Below are positions 8,840 to 18,313 of a stretch of 64,000 nucleotides of DNA, piece by piece. Origin of the DNA: G963663365 sp963663365 (GTDB lineage Bacteria; Hinthialibacterota; Hinthialibacteria; Hinthialibacterales; G963663365); NCBI GenBank assembly GCA_963663365.2, contig CAXXIH010000004.1:1-64000 (forward strand), read 5' to 3'. The translations under genes and the position numbers were made by a program. The notes below the pieces were generated by a model that was not told where the DNA came from, searched no databases, and worked only from the letters and a program-made list of their open reading frames with translations. The stretch's first letter is position 1. Every line of letters starts with the position of its first letter.

Positions 8840-9030
8840 GGGATCCGGAAAGAAATAACTTGCCGGCTCCTTAGGAGCCGGCAAGAAATAACTTGGTCAG
8901 TTGGTTTAGCAATTTTGTTTCCTGGCAAGGAGCGACGAATGCGCATAGCCTTAGTTCTGTAATTGAGGAGCGACGCGGCCAGGGAGCAAAAGGGCAAAAC
9001 AAATGGGTAAGTTATTTCTTGCCGGCTCCT
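8840..9030 (-). repeat. Family A element, copy 2, plus a collapsed fragment
   Basis: The full 158-bp family A element occupies 8873-9030, in opposite orientation to copy 1. Immediately before it, 8840-8872 is a left terminal repeat (GGATCCGGAAAGAAATAACT) joined directly to a right end (GCCGGCTCCTTA), as if a whole copy had lost its core. The arrangement places three terminal repeats in a row. No coding content is seen. Confidence 0.8.
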
Positions 9031-9191
9031 TAGCTGGAAAAGCGAGCTTTATTTATGATGCAATGGAAGGAAAAGCAACAGGCGAATTCTCATGATACCC
9101 CAACCCCGATTATTCATAACTCTCACCCGGTTTGTCGGTCGATATGAATGGTGCGGGGCAGCCGGATGGCTAATAGTTTGAGGAGTTCCGT

Positions 9192-12100
9192 ATGCGAAAC
9201 AAAGTTTTGTTATTCTGTTTTATTGGTATTTTGTTGCTAAGTGTTGGAGGTTGTAGTAAAGGTGGTGATGACGATCCTCCACTTTACAGTAATCCTGGAG
9301 GAACGACACCTGTTCCCGGGCCGCCCCCTGCTCCCGATCAACAAATAGTAAGTAGTGCCTTAACTCCGGGAAGTACTCCCCGGGCAATGCATGCTGCCTC
9401 GATATCTCAAGATGGACGGATATATATTTTCGGTGGCAATAGTACCAGCGGACCATTGGCCGACCTGTGGCAATATGATATTATTACCAGCCAATGGAAA
9501 ATGCTTACTCCTACCGGATCACCGCCAGCGCCGAGGCAACAGGCTAGCGCAGTTTTCTACGATAATAAAATCTATTTCTTTGGCGGTTGGAACGGCAATC
9601 TTTCTCAGCCAATCTATTACAACGACGTGTGGTCCTACAGCATCAATACCAATAGCCGCGATGCCAACGAATGGAAGTTGGTGCGAGGCGCCAGCAACAG
9701 CGCCAATGTTCCTCAAGGACGCGGTGGGCATACCGCAGTAGTCTACGGGGACGGAATGTACGTATTCGGTGGGGTCACGGCGCAGGGAATAAACGGCGAG
9801 CTGTGGCGCTACGATTTTGCCAGTGCTACCTGGAACAACAATCTCGGGGGCGGCACTGTCGCCCCTAGCCCTAGATTCGGGCATAGTAGTGTTATTTATA
9901 AAAATTCCCTGTATGTTTACGGAGGTGAATTGGGCAATGGCCAGCTAATTGCGGATAGTCTGATTTATCGCTATAACATTGATTCTGACCAATGGGTACC
10001 GACTGCCATGGTCAATTTCCCTACTACCGGAAGCGCCCACCATTCAGCGGTGGTCATGGGGGATACCATGTATGTCTATGGCGGCCAGATTCCGCAAATC
10101 AGCCAGGAATTATTCACCTATCATTTTCCGACCAATTTTTGGATGCGCACTTTGAGCAATGCCCCGGCCAGTTCTTATCATAGCGCGGTATTCTACAAGG
10201 ACACCATGTATATCTTCGGCGGCATTTTTCCTAATAATACTTTTTCGAATAATTTGCAACGCTTTCCATTGGGAGCAAAGCCGGCCAATCCTTTCCCGAT
10301 CAACAAAGCCGTGGGAGTAAGTCAGGACGCTACCCTGTCCTGGAGTATTACTCGCAGTGCCACCGGCTACGACGTCCATCTCGGCACCGCCCTCGATAAT
10401 CTGACGCCGATCTTGATCGACCGCAACATCACCTATGTCAAAGCGCCGAGCTTGCAGAGTAATACCGTTTATTACTGGCGTGTCGATGTGCGCAGTACCG
10501 GCAATGTCGCCATTACCGGCGACGTATGGTCTTTCACCACAGATGGGGCTGTTCCTGCTAAAGCCGGTTGGGGAATGCCATTGGATGGTACCCCCAACGT
10601 AACCCTGGCGCCACTACTGTCATGGGCTTCCGCCAACGGCGCTACCAGCTATGACGTCTATTTCGGTACCAACCCGGCAGCATTACCGCCCGCAGGCAAC
10701 CAGACAGCTACCTCGTTCGCCCCGCTAAGTCTCCTGCAAAATACCACTTATTACTGGCGCATCGATAGCCGCAACGGTGGCAGCGTCAATACCGGTGATA
10801 TCTGGAGTTTTACCACCGGACAGTTGCCAGCACAGGCAGCCAATAGCTCTCCCGCAGCCAATGCCATCGATGTACCGTTGAATAGCCAACTCGTCTGGAA
10901 CGCGGCGAAAGGTGCCACTTCCTACAATGTCTACTTTGGACAAGATACTCCCGGCAACATAGCTTTAGTTGGAAAGGAAATTATCGGCACTTATTATAAT
11001 CCCGGCGTCTTGACTACGGCAACCACTTATTACTGGCGCATCGATGCCAAAAATTCGGTAGGGGCGGTTGTCGGCACTACCTGGAGTTTCACCACCGATA
11101 ACGTCCAACTGAAGGCGACCGATCCGGACCCGGCTGACAATGCCTTTCAGGTCGGGGTGAATAAAACCCTGAGCTGGACCGGCCCTGCGGGAGCCACGCA
11201 GTTCAATGTATATCTTGCCAAGGATTCTTCGCAAAATATGCCGCTGGCCGCGAATCAGGCTGGGACCAGCTATATCCCGCCACAGAGCTTTGTCAACAAC
11301 AGCACCTATTACTGGCGGATTGATTCCATCGTCGGCAGCAATGTCCTGACCGGTGATGTCTGGCGCTTTTCCACTGGTGTTACCGCTGGCAAACCTACCA
11401 ATCCGGTTCCGGCCAACGGCGCCACCAGTATCCCCATCAACCAGCAATTATCATGGACCGCAGCCAGCAATGCGGTTTCTTATAATGTTTATTTCGGCAC
11501 CACCAACCCGCCGACGAACATCGTATCGGCGCAAGCAGGTACCAGCTATGATCCCGGCACTTTGTCGCTTTCCACGACTTATTTTTGGCGGGTCGATGCG
11601 GTCAGTATCACTGGGACCATCACCACTGGTGATGTCTGGAGTTTTACTACTGGCTTGTTGCCGTCTCCGGTCACTGCGATCAATCCACCTGACGGTTCCA
11701 AAGACCAGCCTCTGACCTTGACTTTCATCTGGAGCACCGACCCTAATGCTTTGACCTACGATCTCTATCTCGACACCGTCAACCCGCCGGTGACCAAGGT
11801 GTCCTCCGACCAGGCCGCAACCAATTTCACCCCGGCAACCCCGCTGAACCCAAGTACGCTCTACTATTGGCGGGTCGTTTCCAAAAACCCATTTGGCTCG
11901 GCTACCAGCGCGGTGTTCAATTTTTCTACCGCCAATCTTCCGGTAAAACCTTCCAATCCGTCCCCGCCGAGCAACGCCACCAATGTGCCGTTCAATGCTT
12001 TTATTAGTTGGGGCCCGGCTGCTTTTGCTTTAAACTATCATATTGATTTTGGCGATGCCGATCCGCCGCCGCGAGTGCAGACCGACTATCCGGCCGACAA

Positions 12101-14663
12101 TCCGCCGACTCCGTATAATCCTTATGCTCCCGCTGCATCGCTGGATAAAAGCAAGCAGTATTTCTGGTTGATCACTTCCAAAAATAACGCCAAACAGCAC
12201 CAACGCGCCGAAGTTCCCGGAGATGTCTGGAATTTCACTACCGCTGATATTTTCAAACTGCGCTCGGGCACCACTGCTGCTGGCCAAAAATTCGGCAGTT
12301 CTATCGCTATTGACGGAAACTATGCCGTAGTCGGCGCTCCTGGAGATAACGATAATCAAGGCGCGATCTACGTCTTTCGTAGAGGCACCAATAATATCTG
12401 GAATCTCACCAACCAGGCTGCGGCCAAAATTACCGCTTCTGATGGCGCTGCCAATCACAGCTTCGGACATGCCGTAGCGATCAGTAATGATACCATCATT
12501 GCTACCGCTCCTGACAATGGTACTGGAGCGGCATATATCTTTGCCCGCAATCAAGGCGATGCCGACGGCTGGCAAGAGGTGCTCAAATTGACTACTCCTG
12601 TCGATTCGGTCAATTTTGGTCACTCGGCGGCGATTTACGGTGATCACGCTATTGTCGGCGATCCAAATTACAATGGTTCCCGGGGACGAGCCTATATTTT
12701 CCAGCGCAACAATGGCGGTGCCGATCAGTGGCAAGAGGTGAAGACCATTACTGCCGGCGATGCCGCAGCCGGGGATCAGTTCGGCTTTTCTGTGGATATC
12801 CACAATGATCAGGCCATTGTCGGCGCTATTTACGGCGACGATCTCGATGCCGATCCTCAGATATTCGGCTGTGGCGCAGCCTATGTTTTCCTGCGCAATC
12901 AAGGCGGCGTCAACAATTGGGGGCAGGTGAAAAAAATCATGCCGGTCGATAGTGATCTGGAAAGCGGCGATCAATATGGATATTCGGTAACGATCAGTGG
13001 AGATTTCGCTGCTATCGGCGCTCCGGCAACCGCGATATCCGATGGTGCCGTCTATATTTTCCAGCGCAACTACGACGCCGATGCCGAGGCGCCCAATTTG
13101 ACTGCGGATAATTGGGGCCAAAAGAAAAAGATAACCGGAACCGCAGGGGCAGCGGAAAGATTAGGCTATGCCCTGGCCATTGACGTCGATCGTCTGGTTG
13201 TCGGCGCGCCATTTGCCGATAATACCTGGGTCAACGATAGCGGAGTTGCCTATGTGTACGAAAGAAACGAGGGCGGCACTAACGCTTGGGGACAAACCAA
13301 CAAATTGGAATCCGGTGATAGTGATCTCAGCGATTTCTTTGGCGCGGCAGTAGCTATCAGCGGCAGCGCCGTTCTCACGGGATCCCGTCTCGACGACGAC
13401 CTGGGTTTGCAAAGTGGCTCGGGCTATGTCTTCCATTATCAGAATGCGCTGACCGACGCTACTGAAATACCGATGCCGCCTACGGTAAGTGCCAACAGCA
13501 ATTTTGGAACCGGTATCGGTGTCTACAACAACTTCATGGTAGCTGGTCTCCCCGGACACCCGGTAAACAACGAAGGCGTCATTGATATTATCCGGCGGGA
13601 GAACGCTGCCTGGAATCACGTCATTCGCTGGCAAATTGTCGGTGTCAATACTGAGGAAGATAAACTGGGCAGTACTGCGGCGATGCACGAAAATATCCTG
13701 ATTACCGGGGCTCCCGACGCTGACGGCGGCGGCAATGCCTATATTTTCGAACGCAACTGGAAAAACAACGGCAGCGAGCCGCCAACTACCCAGGCGGATA
13801 ACTGGGGCAGAGTCACCAGTCTTGGGGCTGGCAGCGGCAGCAAATTTGGCGCGGCCGTAGCTATCGACGTTGACACTGCCGTAGTTGGAGCACCTGACGT
13901 TGATAGCAATCGCGGCAAAGCCTATGTTTATAGTCGTAATCAGTTCAGCGCCGAAAATTGGGGACAGGTACGCAGTTTGCTTAATCCCGATCCTGCCGAC
14001 GGCGATAGATTTGGCTCTGCGGTAGCAGTCAGCCTGGATACGGCAGTTGTCGGCGCTCCAGGACGTGGTGGCGTGTATATTTATAAGCGCAACCAGGGGG
14101 GAGCCAATAACTGGGGGCTGGTGGCGACGATAAACGGCATCGCCGCAGATCGCTTTGGTGCTGCGGTAGCTCTTAGTCTGGATATCCTGGTGGTTGGCGT
14201 TCCCGATGAGGATTCCGAGGGACGCACTGATTCTGGCGCCGTGTATATTTATGCCCGCAACGAAGGTGGCGCCGATGTTTGGGGGCTAGTCAAGCGTATA
14301 CAAGCTTCTGACGCCGCTAATGCCATCTCCGAATTCGCCAATTTCGGCGCCAGCGTTGCCATTGATGTGGCTACCCTGGTGGTTGGTGCCCCACGCCGGG
14401 ATACCAATGCTGACGAAGGCGGTGCCGCTTATATCTTCGGACGCAATGAAGGCGGTCTGAACAGTTGGGGCGAAAAACGGGTTCTCAATCTGCCTGCCGG
14501 CACCAGTGTCGCCGAAGACCACTTTGGTACTGCGGTTGCCATCAGCAAAAACACGGTGATGGTTGGCGTGCCCAATGCCGATACTGATGGCCAGGAGAAC
14601 GCCGGTAAGGTCTACCTCTTTGTCGCCGATCCCAACCGCAAAGATCCTTACCAGCGCAGATAG
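9192..14663 (+). CDS. Giant lipoprotein: Kelch, Fn3-like and FG-GAP repeats
   Basis: An 1823-residue surface lipoprotein. The N-terminus is a lipoprotein signal with lipobox SVGGC (Cys 21). Residues about 55-365 are Kelch repeats (RIYIFGGNSTSG, KIYFFGGWNGN, GMYVFGGVTAQG, SLYVYGGELGNG). Residues about 370-1030 are some seven tandem fibronectin-III-like domains sharing YYWRIDS...GDVWSFTTG. Residues about 1035-1810 are integrin-alpha-like FG-GAP repeats (KFGSSIAIDGNYAVVGAP and about a dozen relatives, many followed by YVFxRNxGG). The protein is probably exported, lipid-anchored and adhesive or structural. Start: ATG with GAGGAG eight bases upstream. It stands alone and is followed by a strong terminator. 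Confidence 0.88.
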   Translation: MRNKVLLFCFIGILLLSVGGCSKGGDDDPPLYSNPGGTTPVPGPPPAPDQQIVSSALTPGSTPRAMHAASISQDGRIYIFGGNSTSGPLADLWQYDIITSQWKMLTPTGSPPAPRQQASAVFYDNKIYFFGGWNGNLSQPIYYNDVWSYSINTNSRDANEWKLVRGASNSANVPQGRGGHTAVVYGDGMYVFGGVTAQGINGELWRYDFASATWNNNLGGGTVAPSPRFGHSSVIYKNSLYVYGGELGNGQLIADSLIYRYNIDSDQWVPTAMVNFPTTGSAHHSAVVMGDTMYVYGGQIPQISQELFTYHFPTNFWMRTLSNAPASSYHSAVFYKDTMYIFGGIFPNNTFSNNLQRFPLGAKPANPFPINKAVGVSQDATLSWSITRSATGYDVHLGTALDNLTPILIDRNITYVKAPSLQSNTVYYWRVDVRSTGNVAITGDVWSFTTDGAVPAKAGWGMPLDGTPNVTLAPLLSWASANGATSYDVYFGTNPAALPPAGNQTATSFAPLSLLQNTTYYWRIDSRNGGSVNTGDIWSFTTGQLPAQAANSSPAANAIDVPLNSQLVWNAAKGATSYNVYFGQDTPGNIALVGKEIIGTYYNPGVLTTATTYYWRIDAKNSVGAVVGTTWSFTTDNVQLKATDPDPADNAFQVGVNKTLSWTGPAGATQFNVYLAKDSSQNMPLAANQAGTSYIPPQSFVNNSTYYWRIDSIVGSNVLTGDVWRFSTGVTAGKPTNPVPANGATSIPINQQLSWTAASNAVSYNVYFGTTNPPTNIVSAQAGTSYDPGTLSLSTTYFWRVDAVSITGTITTGDVWSFTTGLLPSPVTAINPPDGSKDQPLTLTFIWSTDPNALTYDLYLDTVNPPVTKVSSDQAATNFTPATPLNPSTLYYWRVVSKNPFGSATSAVFNFSTANLPVKPSNPSPPSNATNVPFNAFISWGPAAFALNYHIDFGDADPPPRVQTDYPADNPPTPYNPYAPAASLDKSKQYFWLITSKNNAKQHQRAEVPGDVWNFTTADIFKLRSGTTAAGQKFGSSIAIDGNYAVVGAPGDNDNQGAIYVFRRGTNNIWNLTNQAAAKITASDGAANHSFGHAVAISNDTIIATAPDNGTGAAYIFARNQGDADGWQEVLKLTTPVDSVNFGHSAAIYGDHAIVGDPNYNGSRGRAYIFQRNNGGADQWQEVKTITAGDAAAGDQFGFSVDIHNDQAIVGAIYGDDLDADPQIFGCGAAYVFLRNQGGVNNWGQVKKIMPVDSDLESGDQYGYSVTISGDFAAIGAPATAISDGAVYIFQRNYDADAEAPNLTADNWGQKKKITGTAGAAERLGYALAIDVDRLVVGAPFADNTWVNDSGVAYVYERNEGGTNAWGQTNKLESGDSDLSDFFGAAVAISGSAVLTGSRLDDDLGLQSGSGYVFHYQNALTDATEIPMPPTVSANSNFGTGIGVYNNFMVAGLPGHPVNNEGVIDIIRRENAAWNHVIRWQIVGVNTEEDKLGSTAAMHENILITGAPDADGGGNAYIFERNWKNNGSEPPTTQADNWGRVTSLGAGSGSKFGAAVAIDVDTAVVGAPDVDSNRGKAYVYSRNQFSAENWGQVRSLLNPDPADGDRFGSAVAVSLDTAVVGAPGRGGVYIYKRNQGGANNWGLVATINGIAADRFGAAVALSLDILVVGVPDEDSEGRTDSGAVYIYARNEGGADVWGLVKRIQASDAANAISEFANFGASVAIDVATLVVGAPRRDTNADEGGAAYIFGRNEGGLNSWGEKRVLNLPAGTSVAEDHFGTAVAISKNTVMVGVPNADTDGQENAGKVYLFVADPNRKDPYQRR

Positions 14664-14719
14664 CAACAGCTAGTCAGCGCCTTGCGGCGTTGGCCCGCAC
14701 CATTCTCTATTATTGGCCC

Positions 14720-14753
14720 AGGCGTCCGACAATCGTCGGGCGCCTGTTTTTTT
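14720..14753 (+). terminator. Rho-independent terminator after the giant lipoprotein
   Basis: AGGCGTCCGA on the left pairs with TCGTCGGGCGCCT on the right (one bulge and a tight CAA-type loop), followed directly by GTTTTTTT. It lies 57 bases after the stop codon of the Kelch/FG-GAP gene. Confidence 0.85.
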
Positions 14754-14809
14754 AATTCCGGCGCCTATATCTATGCTCATTTTTGATTATAGCAAGGAGG
14801 ACTGAACGC

Positions 14810-15544
14810 ATGGAAGCCGATAGTACCCCTTTGGGCAAAGTTTCCCGAGTTTGGGGAATCATCAAAAAAACCTTTAGTATCATATGTGCTGTTATTATAT
14901 TCCTGGCTGGAGGCGTCCAGGTTTATAAATTCTTTAAATATCGCGAAATCGGCGAGGGGCCGATCCCATTGAAAGAGGCTAGCGCGTTATTAGAACAGGC
15001 GCAATCTTTTCTCAGTGCAAAAAAATACACCCAGGCCCGAGATGTTTATTACAAAGTCCTGGAAAAAAAAGACGCCGCTGCCAAGCCCGAAGCGATTGTC
15101 AATCTGCGCTATCTAGAAAAGAAAGGTGTAGAAATTAAAAAGGATGTTCCCTTAAAAGAAGTGTCGTTGCAGAAGTTGCCAGGAGCCGAGAAAATGCTAC
15201 AGCAGTTACAACAGCAAAATATAACCGTCACGGGCAAGGGTGTCGCTACCTCTGGCACCAAGGGCGCACATGCGAAATTAGTGGCAGAGCAAGCGGCGAT
15301 CGTCGATGCTTATCGGAAGTTAGCGGTAGCCGTCTATGGGATGCCGATCAATGCCAGAATGAAAATGGAACAATATATTTGCCAAAGCGAGACTCAAAGT
15401 AATCTTCAGGCGACAATTCGTGGCGCCAAGATACTGGCTACTCGCCATTTGCCTGATGGACTTGCCGAAGTAGATATGCTCTTGCCTGGGGCAATGATTG
15501 CCTCCTGTTTCCAGCCAAAAGCTAATGGAGCCGGAAAGAAATAA
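14810..15544 (+). CDS. Membrane-anchored LPP20-like protein
   Basis: A 244-residue protein from ATG 14810, chosen because AAGGAGG lies ten bases upstream. A TTG further upstream in the same frame has no such site. Residues about 15-38 form an uncleaved membrane helix. Residues 55-95 look like one TPR (LLEQAQSFLSAKKYTQARDVY). The C-terminal half matches the LPP20/SH3-like envelope lipoprotein pattern: KLVAEQAAIVDAYRKLAVAV, then IRGAKILATRHLPDGLAEVDM. The function is unknown and the likely location is periplasmic. The last codons (GAGKK and the stop) are the left end of a family A repeat (15527 on), so the original C-terminus was probably replaced by the insertion. Confidence 0.75.
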   Translation: MEADSTPLGKVSRVWGIIKKTFSIICAVIIFLAGGVQVYKFFKYREIGEGPIPLKEASALLEQAQSFLSAKKYTQARDVYYKVLEKKDAAAKPEAIVNLRYLEKKGVEIKKDVPLKEVSLQKLPGAEKMLQQLQQQNITVTGKGVATSGTKGAHAKLVAEQAAIVDAYRKLAVAVYGMPINARMKMEQYICQSETQSNLQATIRGAKILATRHLPDGLAEVDMLLPGAMIASCFQPKANGAGKK

Positions 15545-15681
15545 CTTGGCCAGTTGGTTTAGCAATTTTGTTTCCTGGCAAGGAGCGGCGAATGCGCATA
15601 GCCTTAGTTCTGTAATTGAGGAGCGACGCCGCCAGGGAGCAAAAGGGCAAACTATGGGTAAGTTATTTCTTGCCGGCTCCT
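15527..15681 (-). repeat. Family A palindromic element, copy 3
   Basis: A 155-bp copy in reverse orientation, running from GGAGCCGGAAAGAAATAAC to TTATTTCTTGCCGGCTCCT. Its left end overlaps the last 18 bases of the LPP20-like gene and provides its stop codon. Its right end lies 24 bases before the ATG of the sigma factor gene. Confidence 0.85.
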
Positions 15682-15705
15682 AAGTATCACCAGGAGATTC
15701 TAGCA

Positions 15706-16260
15706 ATGGAGCTGCGCCCGTGCAGTGATTCACTACTGATGCAACAAATACAGCAGGGGAACCAGCAGGCTTTTATTGCATTGGTCCATAAATACCAGCA
15801 TCCTCTTTATAACTTTTTTTGGTTCATGAATTGTTCGCCAACCGAAAGTGAGGACCTGGTTCAAGAAGTTTTTCTGCGACTGTTTCGTTGTTGCGCTAAT
15901 TATCGCCCCAAAGCCAAATTCTCCACATTTTTATACACCATTGCCAGGCGTGCCTGGATCGATCACCTGCGCAAAGACCAGCGTCATCGGCATCGAAAAC
16001 TCGAGCAAGCGAATGATATCGCCGATCCCAATGAATACCAGCTTGCGTTGGAAAACAAAATCGATGTCCAAAATGCGTTGGGACAACTCTCGGAAAAGCT
16101 GCGCTCGGTGCTGGTACTAGCAATATATCAGCAGCTCAAATATCAAGAGATTGCTGAAGTTTTGGCGATTCCGGTGGGTACTGTAAAGTCACGGATGTAT
16201 CTTGCCTTACGTCAGTTGCAGGAGATATTCAGTGAGCGAAATATCGAACAAACCGTTTGA
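15706..16260 (+). CDS. ECF-type RNA polymerase sigma factor
   Basis: A 184-residue sigma-70 family protein of ECF size. Region 2 is clear (NQQAFIALVHKYQHPLYNFF, then ESEDLVQEVFLRLFR and FSTFLYTIARRAWIDHLRK). Region 4 is the helix-turn-helix YQEIAEVLAIPVGTVKSRM. The start is ATG 15706, with AGGAG about nine bases upstream. The frame is open further up, but only through the family A repeat. The gene overlaps the following anti-sigma gene by 29 bases, the standard translationally coupled arrangement. It should direct polymerase to its own and stress or envelope promoters, with activity held by the neighbour. Confidence 0.92.
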   Translation: MELRPCSDSLLMQQIQQGNQQAFIALVHKYQHPLYNFFWFMNCSPTESEDLVQEVFLRLFRCCANYRPKAKFSTFLYTIARRAWIDHLRKDQRHRHRKLEQANDIADPNEYQLALENKIDVQNALGQLSEKLRSVLVLAIYQQLKYQEIAEVLAIPVGTVKSRMYLALRQLQEIFSERNIEQTV

Positions 16261-17500
16261 TGCCTTGGGCTGCGAGAATTGCGCCGTTACCATTCCCGGC
16301 TATCTTTTAGGAGAAATCTCCGCCCAAGAGAAGCGCTGCCGACAACATTTGCAGAAGTGTGCGCAGTGTCGGGAGCAGATGTGGCAGATGCAACAGCTAA
16401 TCGATAATTTAAACCAGGCGGAGGTTGAATTGCCAAACGATCTGACCGCCAATATTTTAGCAGCGATTCCGAAGCGGCAATGGACCAACCGCAAATTTGT
16501 CGCGAGCCAACGTAGCTGGCTCGGCGCCGCTGTAGCGGTACTGTTGTCATTTGCCGTCTTGTGGCTGAATTATTGGCGCCAGCCGCCGCTATCGCTCCCT
16601 CCAGGCAAAGAGAGCTTCCCGGACAACAAGCATAGATCTGCCAGGATAATAGCCGCCTCGTTGCGCTGGCTGGCTACCAACCAGGAAAACGATGGTTCTT
16701 GGTCTGCCGAGAAATGGGGGGGCGAAAAAAAATATACTATTGCTCTGACCGGTCTCGCGGTCCTCGTTCTTCTCGAAAACCACGGCGATGCAGGTGTCAG
16801 AGCACGAGGCATCGACTATCTCTTAAATCAGCAAAGTCCGCAGGGGCTTTTTGGCTCGTCTGAAAACGGTGATCTTTACAACCATGGCATTGCCACGCTG
16901 GCTTTACTTAAAGCCAGTAGCCAAAGTCGATCCAGGGCAAAAGCGTTGACAAAGCCTATCACTGCGGCCATTAGCTATATCTGTAGCCAGCAAAATGCCT
17001 GCGGCGGTTGGCAACATTCGCTTGCTGATCAGAGTGAAGTTTCGCTTTCGCTTTGGCAATTACAGGCGTTGCTGGAAGCCGCCTCCCAAGGCCATAGACA
17101 TCTTGATGTGCCGATTTCTGTTGGCCTGGCCTGGTTGCAACGTACCGTTTTGGATTTAGAAATCGGCCTGGGTACCTCGGCTATTGCCGGGTCACTATTA
17201 TGCCACGGCAACCGAATTGACCACCACAACCGTCGAGAAGTGCTCGAACACTTGAAAAATCGGTCTTCATCCCGCCTTCCGGTTTGGGATTATTATCACT
17301 GCTTCTTTATAAGCACCATGTTGCGTAGAATCGATGCCGACAACAACCATAACCGGATCAGTCTCAAGCAACAGCTACTCCGCAACTATATCGCCCGTGG
17401 CCCTTACCAGGGTTCATGGGCGCCCATCGACCATTGGAGCAAAGCGGGCGGGCGTATCTACGCTACGGTGTTCGCTATCAGGACCCTCAAATCCTTTTAG
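16232..17500 (+). CDS. Zinc-finger anti-sigma factor fused to a toroid domain
   Basis: A 422-residue protein from GTG 16232 (AGGAG upstream, inside the sigma gene). The N-terminus is a zinc-binding anti-sigma (ZAS) domain with H39-x3-C43-x2-C46 and an upstream C36. A membrane helix at about 96-115 follows. Residues about 130-420 resemble the alpha-alpha toroid of prenyltransferases and squalene cyclases (SLRWLATNQENDGSWSAEKW, GIDYLLNQQSPQGLFG, AISYICSQQNACGGW, GLAWLQRTVLDLE). This predicts a cytoplasmic sigma-binding domain and an external sensor domain. No catalytic DxDD motif of squalene cyclases is seen, so binding rather than catalysis is likely. The stop codon is formed at the edge of a family A end. 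Confidence 0.85.
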   Translation: MSEISNKPFDALGCENCAVTIPGYLLGEISAQEKRCRQHLQKCAQCREQMWQMQQLIDNLNQAEVELPNDLTANILAAIPKRQWTNRKFVASQRSWLGAAVAVLLSFAVLWLNYWRQPPLSLPPGKESFPDNKHRSARIIAASLRWLATNQENDGSWSAEKWGGEKKYTIALTGLAVLVLLENHGDAGVRARGIDYLLNQQSPQGLFGSSENGDLYNHGIATLALLKASSQSRSRAKALTKPITAAISYICSQQNACGGWQHSLADQSEVSLSLWQLQALLEAASQGHRHLDVPISVGLAWLQRTVLDLEIGLGTSAIAGSLLCHGNRIDHHNRREVLEHLKNRSSSRLPVWDYYHCFFISTMLRRIDADNNHNRISLKQQLLRNYIARGPYQGSWAPIDHWSKAGGRIYATVFAIRTLKSF

Positions 17501-17526
17501 GAGCCGGCAAGAAATAGCTTACCCAT
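17498..17526 (+). repeat. Solo family A terminal repeat
   Basis: TAGGAGCCGGCAAGAAATAG is followed by CTTACCCAT, a single left end of family A without core or right end. Its first three bases are the stop codon of the anti-sigma/toroid gene. Confidence 0.75.
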
Positions 17527-17605
17527 AAAGTTTTCTGAAAATTAAATTTGATGGCATCTGCAACAGAGTAAAATCAATAGTGATGCGTGTATGATGTTTA
17601 TTCAA

Positions 17606-17634
17606 TTGGCAAATAGTATTTAATAGATTATAAT
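17606..17634 (+). promoter_or_regulatory. Sigma-70-type promoter for the IS607 recombinase
   Basis: TTGGCA (17606-17611), a 17-base spacer and a perfect TATAAT (17629-17634) lie in an A+T-rich stretch 30 bases before the ATG of the recombinase gene. The match in both boxes and spacing is good, but activity is not shown. Confidence 0.6.
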
Positions 17635-17664
17635 AGTACTATTTACTGTTTGATCGAGCAATAA

Positions 17665-18237
17665 ATGAAAACATTAAAAGATTATGCAAGGGAACATGGA
17701 ATTCAATATCGAGCGGCCTGGAACCGTTTTAAGAAAGGCAAAATACCGGAAGCTTTTCAAGATGAATTTGGTAGAATATTGATTCCGCAACCACAAGACA
17801 ATAAACCTGAGTACTGTGTATGCTATGCCCGAGTATCATCATCAGAAAACAAGAAAAACCTGACAACTCAGGCGCAAAGATTGGTCGCCTATTGTAATGC
17901 CAAGGGGTACGCGGTACAAAAAGTGGTGCAGGAGTGCGCTTCCGGACTTAACGATAAACGCTCGAAGTTACTGGAAATGCTAAAAGATGAGCGCATTACA
18001 CGTATAGTGATAGAACATCATGATCGTCTTACCAGATTTGGATACAACTATATAGAAGAATGGATGAAAAGCAAACGGTGTGAGATAGAGGTGATAAATA
18101 ATACGGCGAACGACAAGAAAGATTTGATGAAAGATTTTGTAAGTTTGGTCACTTCTTTTACGACAAGGCTCTATGGATTGAGAAGAAGTAAACGTAAGAC
18201 CGAGCAGTTGATTAAAACTTTGGGCACGAAAAAATAG
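17665..18237 (+). CDS. tnpA: IS607-family serine recombinase (TnpA), no TnpB partner
   Basis: A 190-residue protein. The N-terminal 45 residues form a MerR-like DNA-binding domain (LKDYAREHGIQYRAAWNRFK). The catalytic domain of serine resolvases starts at YARVSS, where Ser58 is the likely nucleophile. QAQRLVAYCNAKGY and VIEHHDRLTRFGYNYIEEW follow as in IS607 TnpA. It would catalyse circle excision and integration with little target specificity. IS607 elements usually carry tnpB immediately downstream. Here the next 130 bases hold nothing similar, so this is an orphan or a minimal element. The gene is visibly richer in A+T than its neighbours, which suggests transfer. Confidence 0.88.
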   Translation: MKTLKDYAREHGIQYRAAWNRFKKGKIPEAFQDEFGRILIPQPQDNKPEYCVCYARVSSSENKKNLTTQAQRLVAYCNAKGYAVQKVVQECASGLNDKRSKLLEMLKDERITRIVIEHHDRLTRFGYNYIEEWMKSKRCEIEVINNTANDKKDLMKDFVSLVTSFTTRLYGLRRSKRKTEQLIKTLGTKK

Positions 18238-18313
18238 CAAAATCCGTAAAATATTTGAAAATATACTGGCCAAACCGATGTTCTCTGTTGCCCGAAGGGC
18301 AAAAATAACCTAG

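Noticed and set aside
12030..13121. A 363-codon minus-strand frame
   Set aside because: It lies wholly inside the FG-GAP region of the giant lipoprotein; its periodic composition mirrors the repeats on the plus strand.
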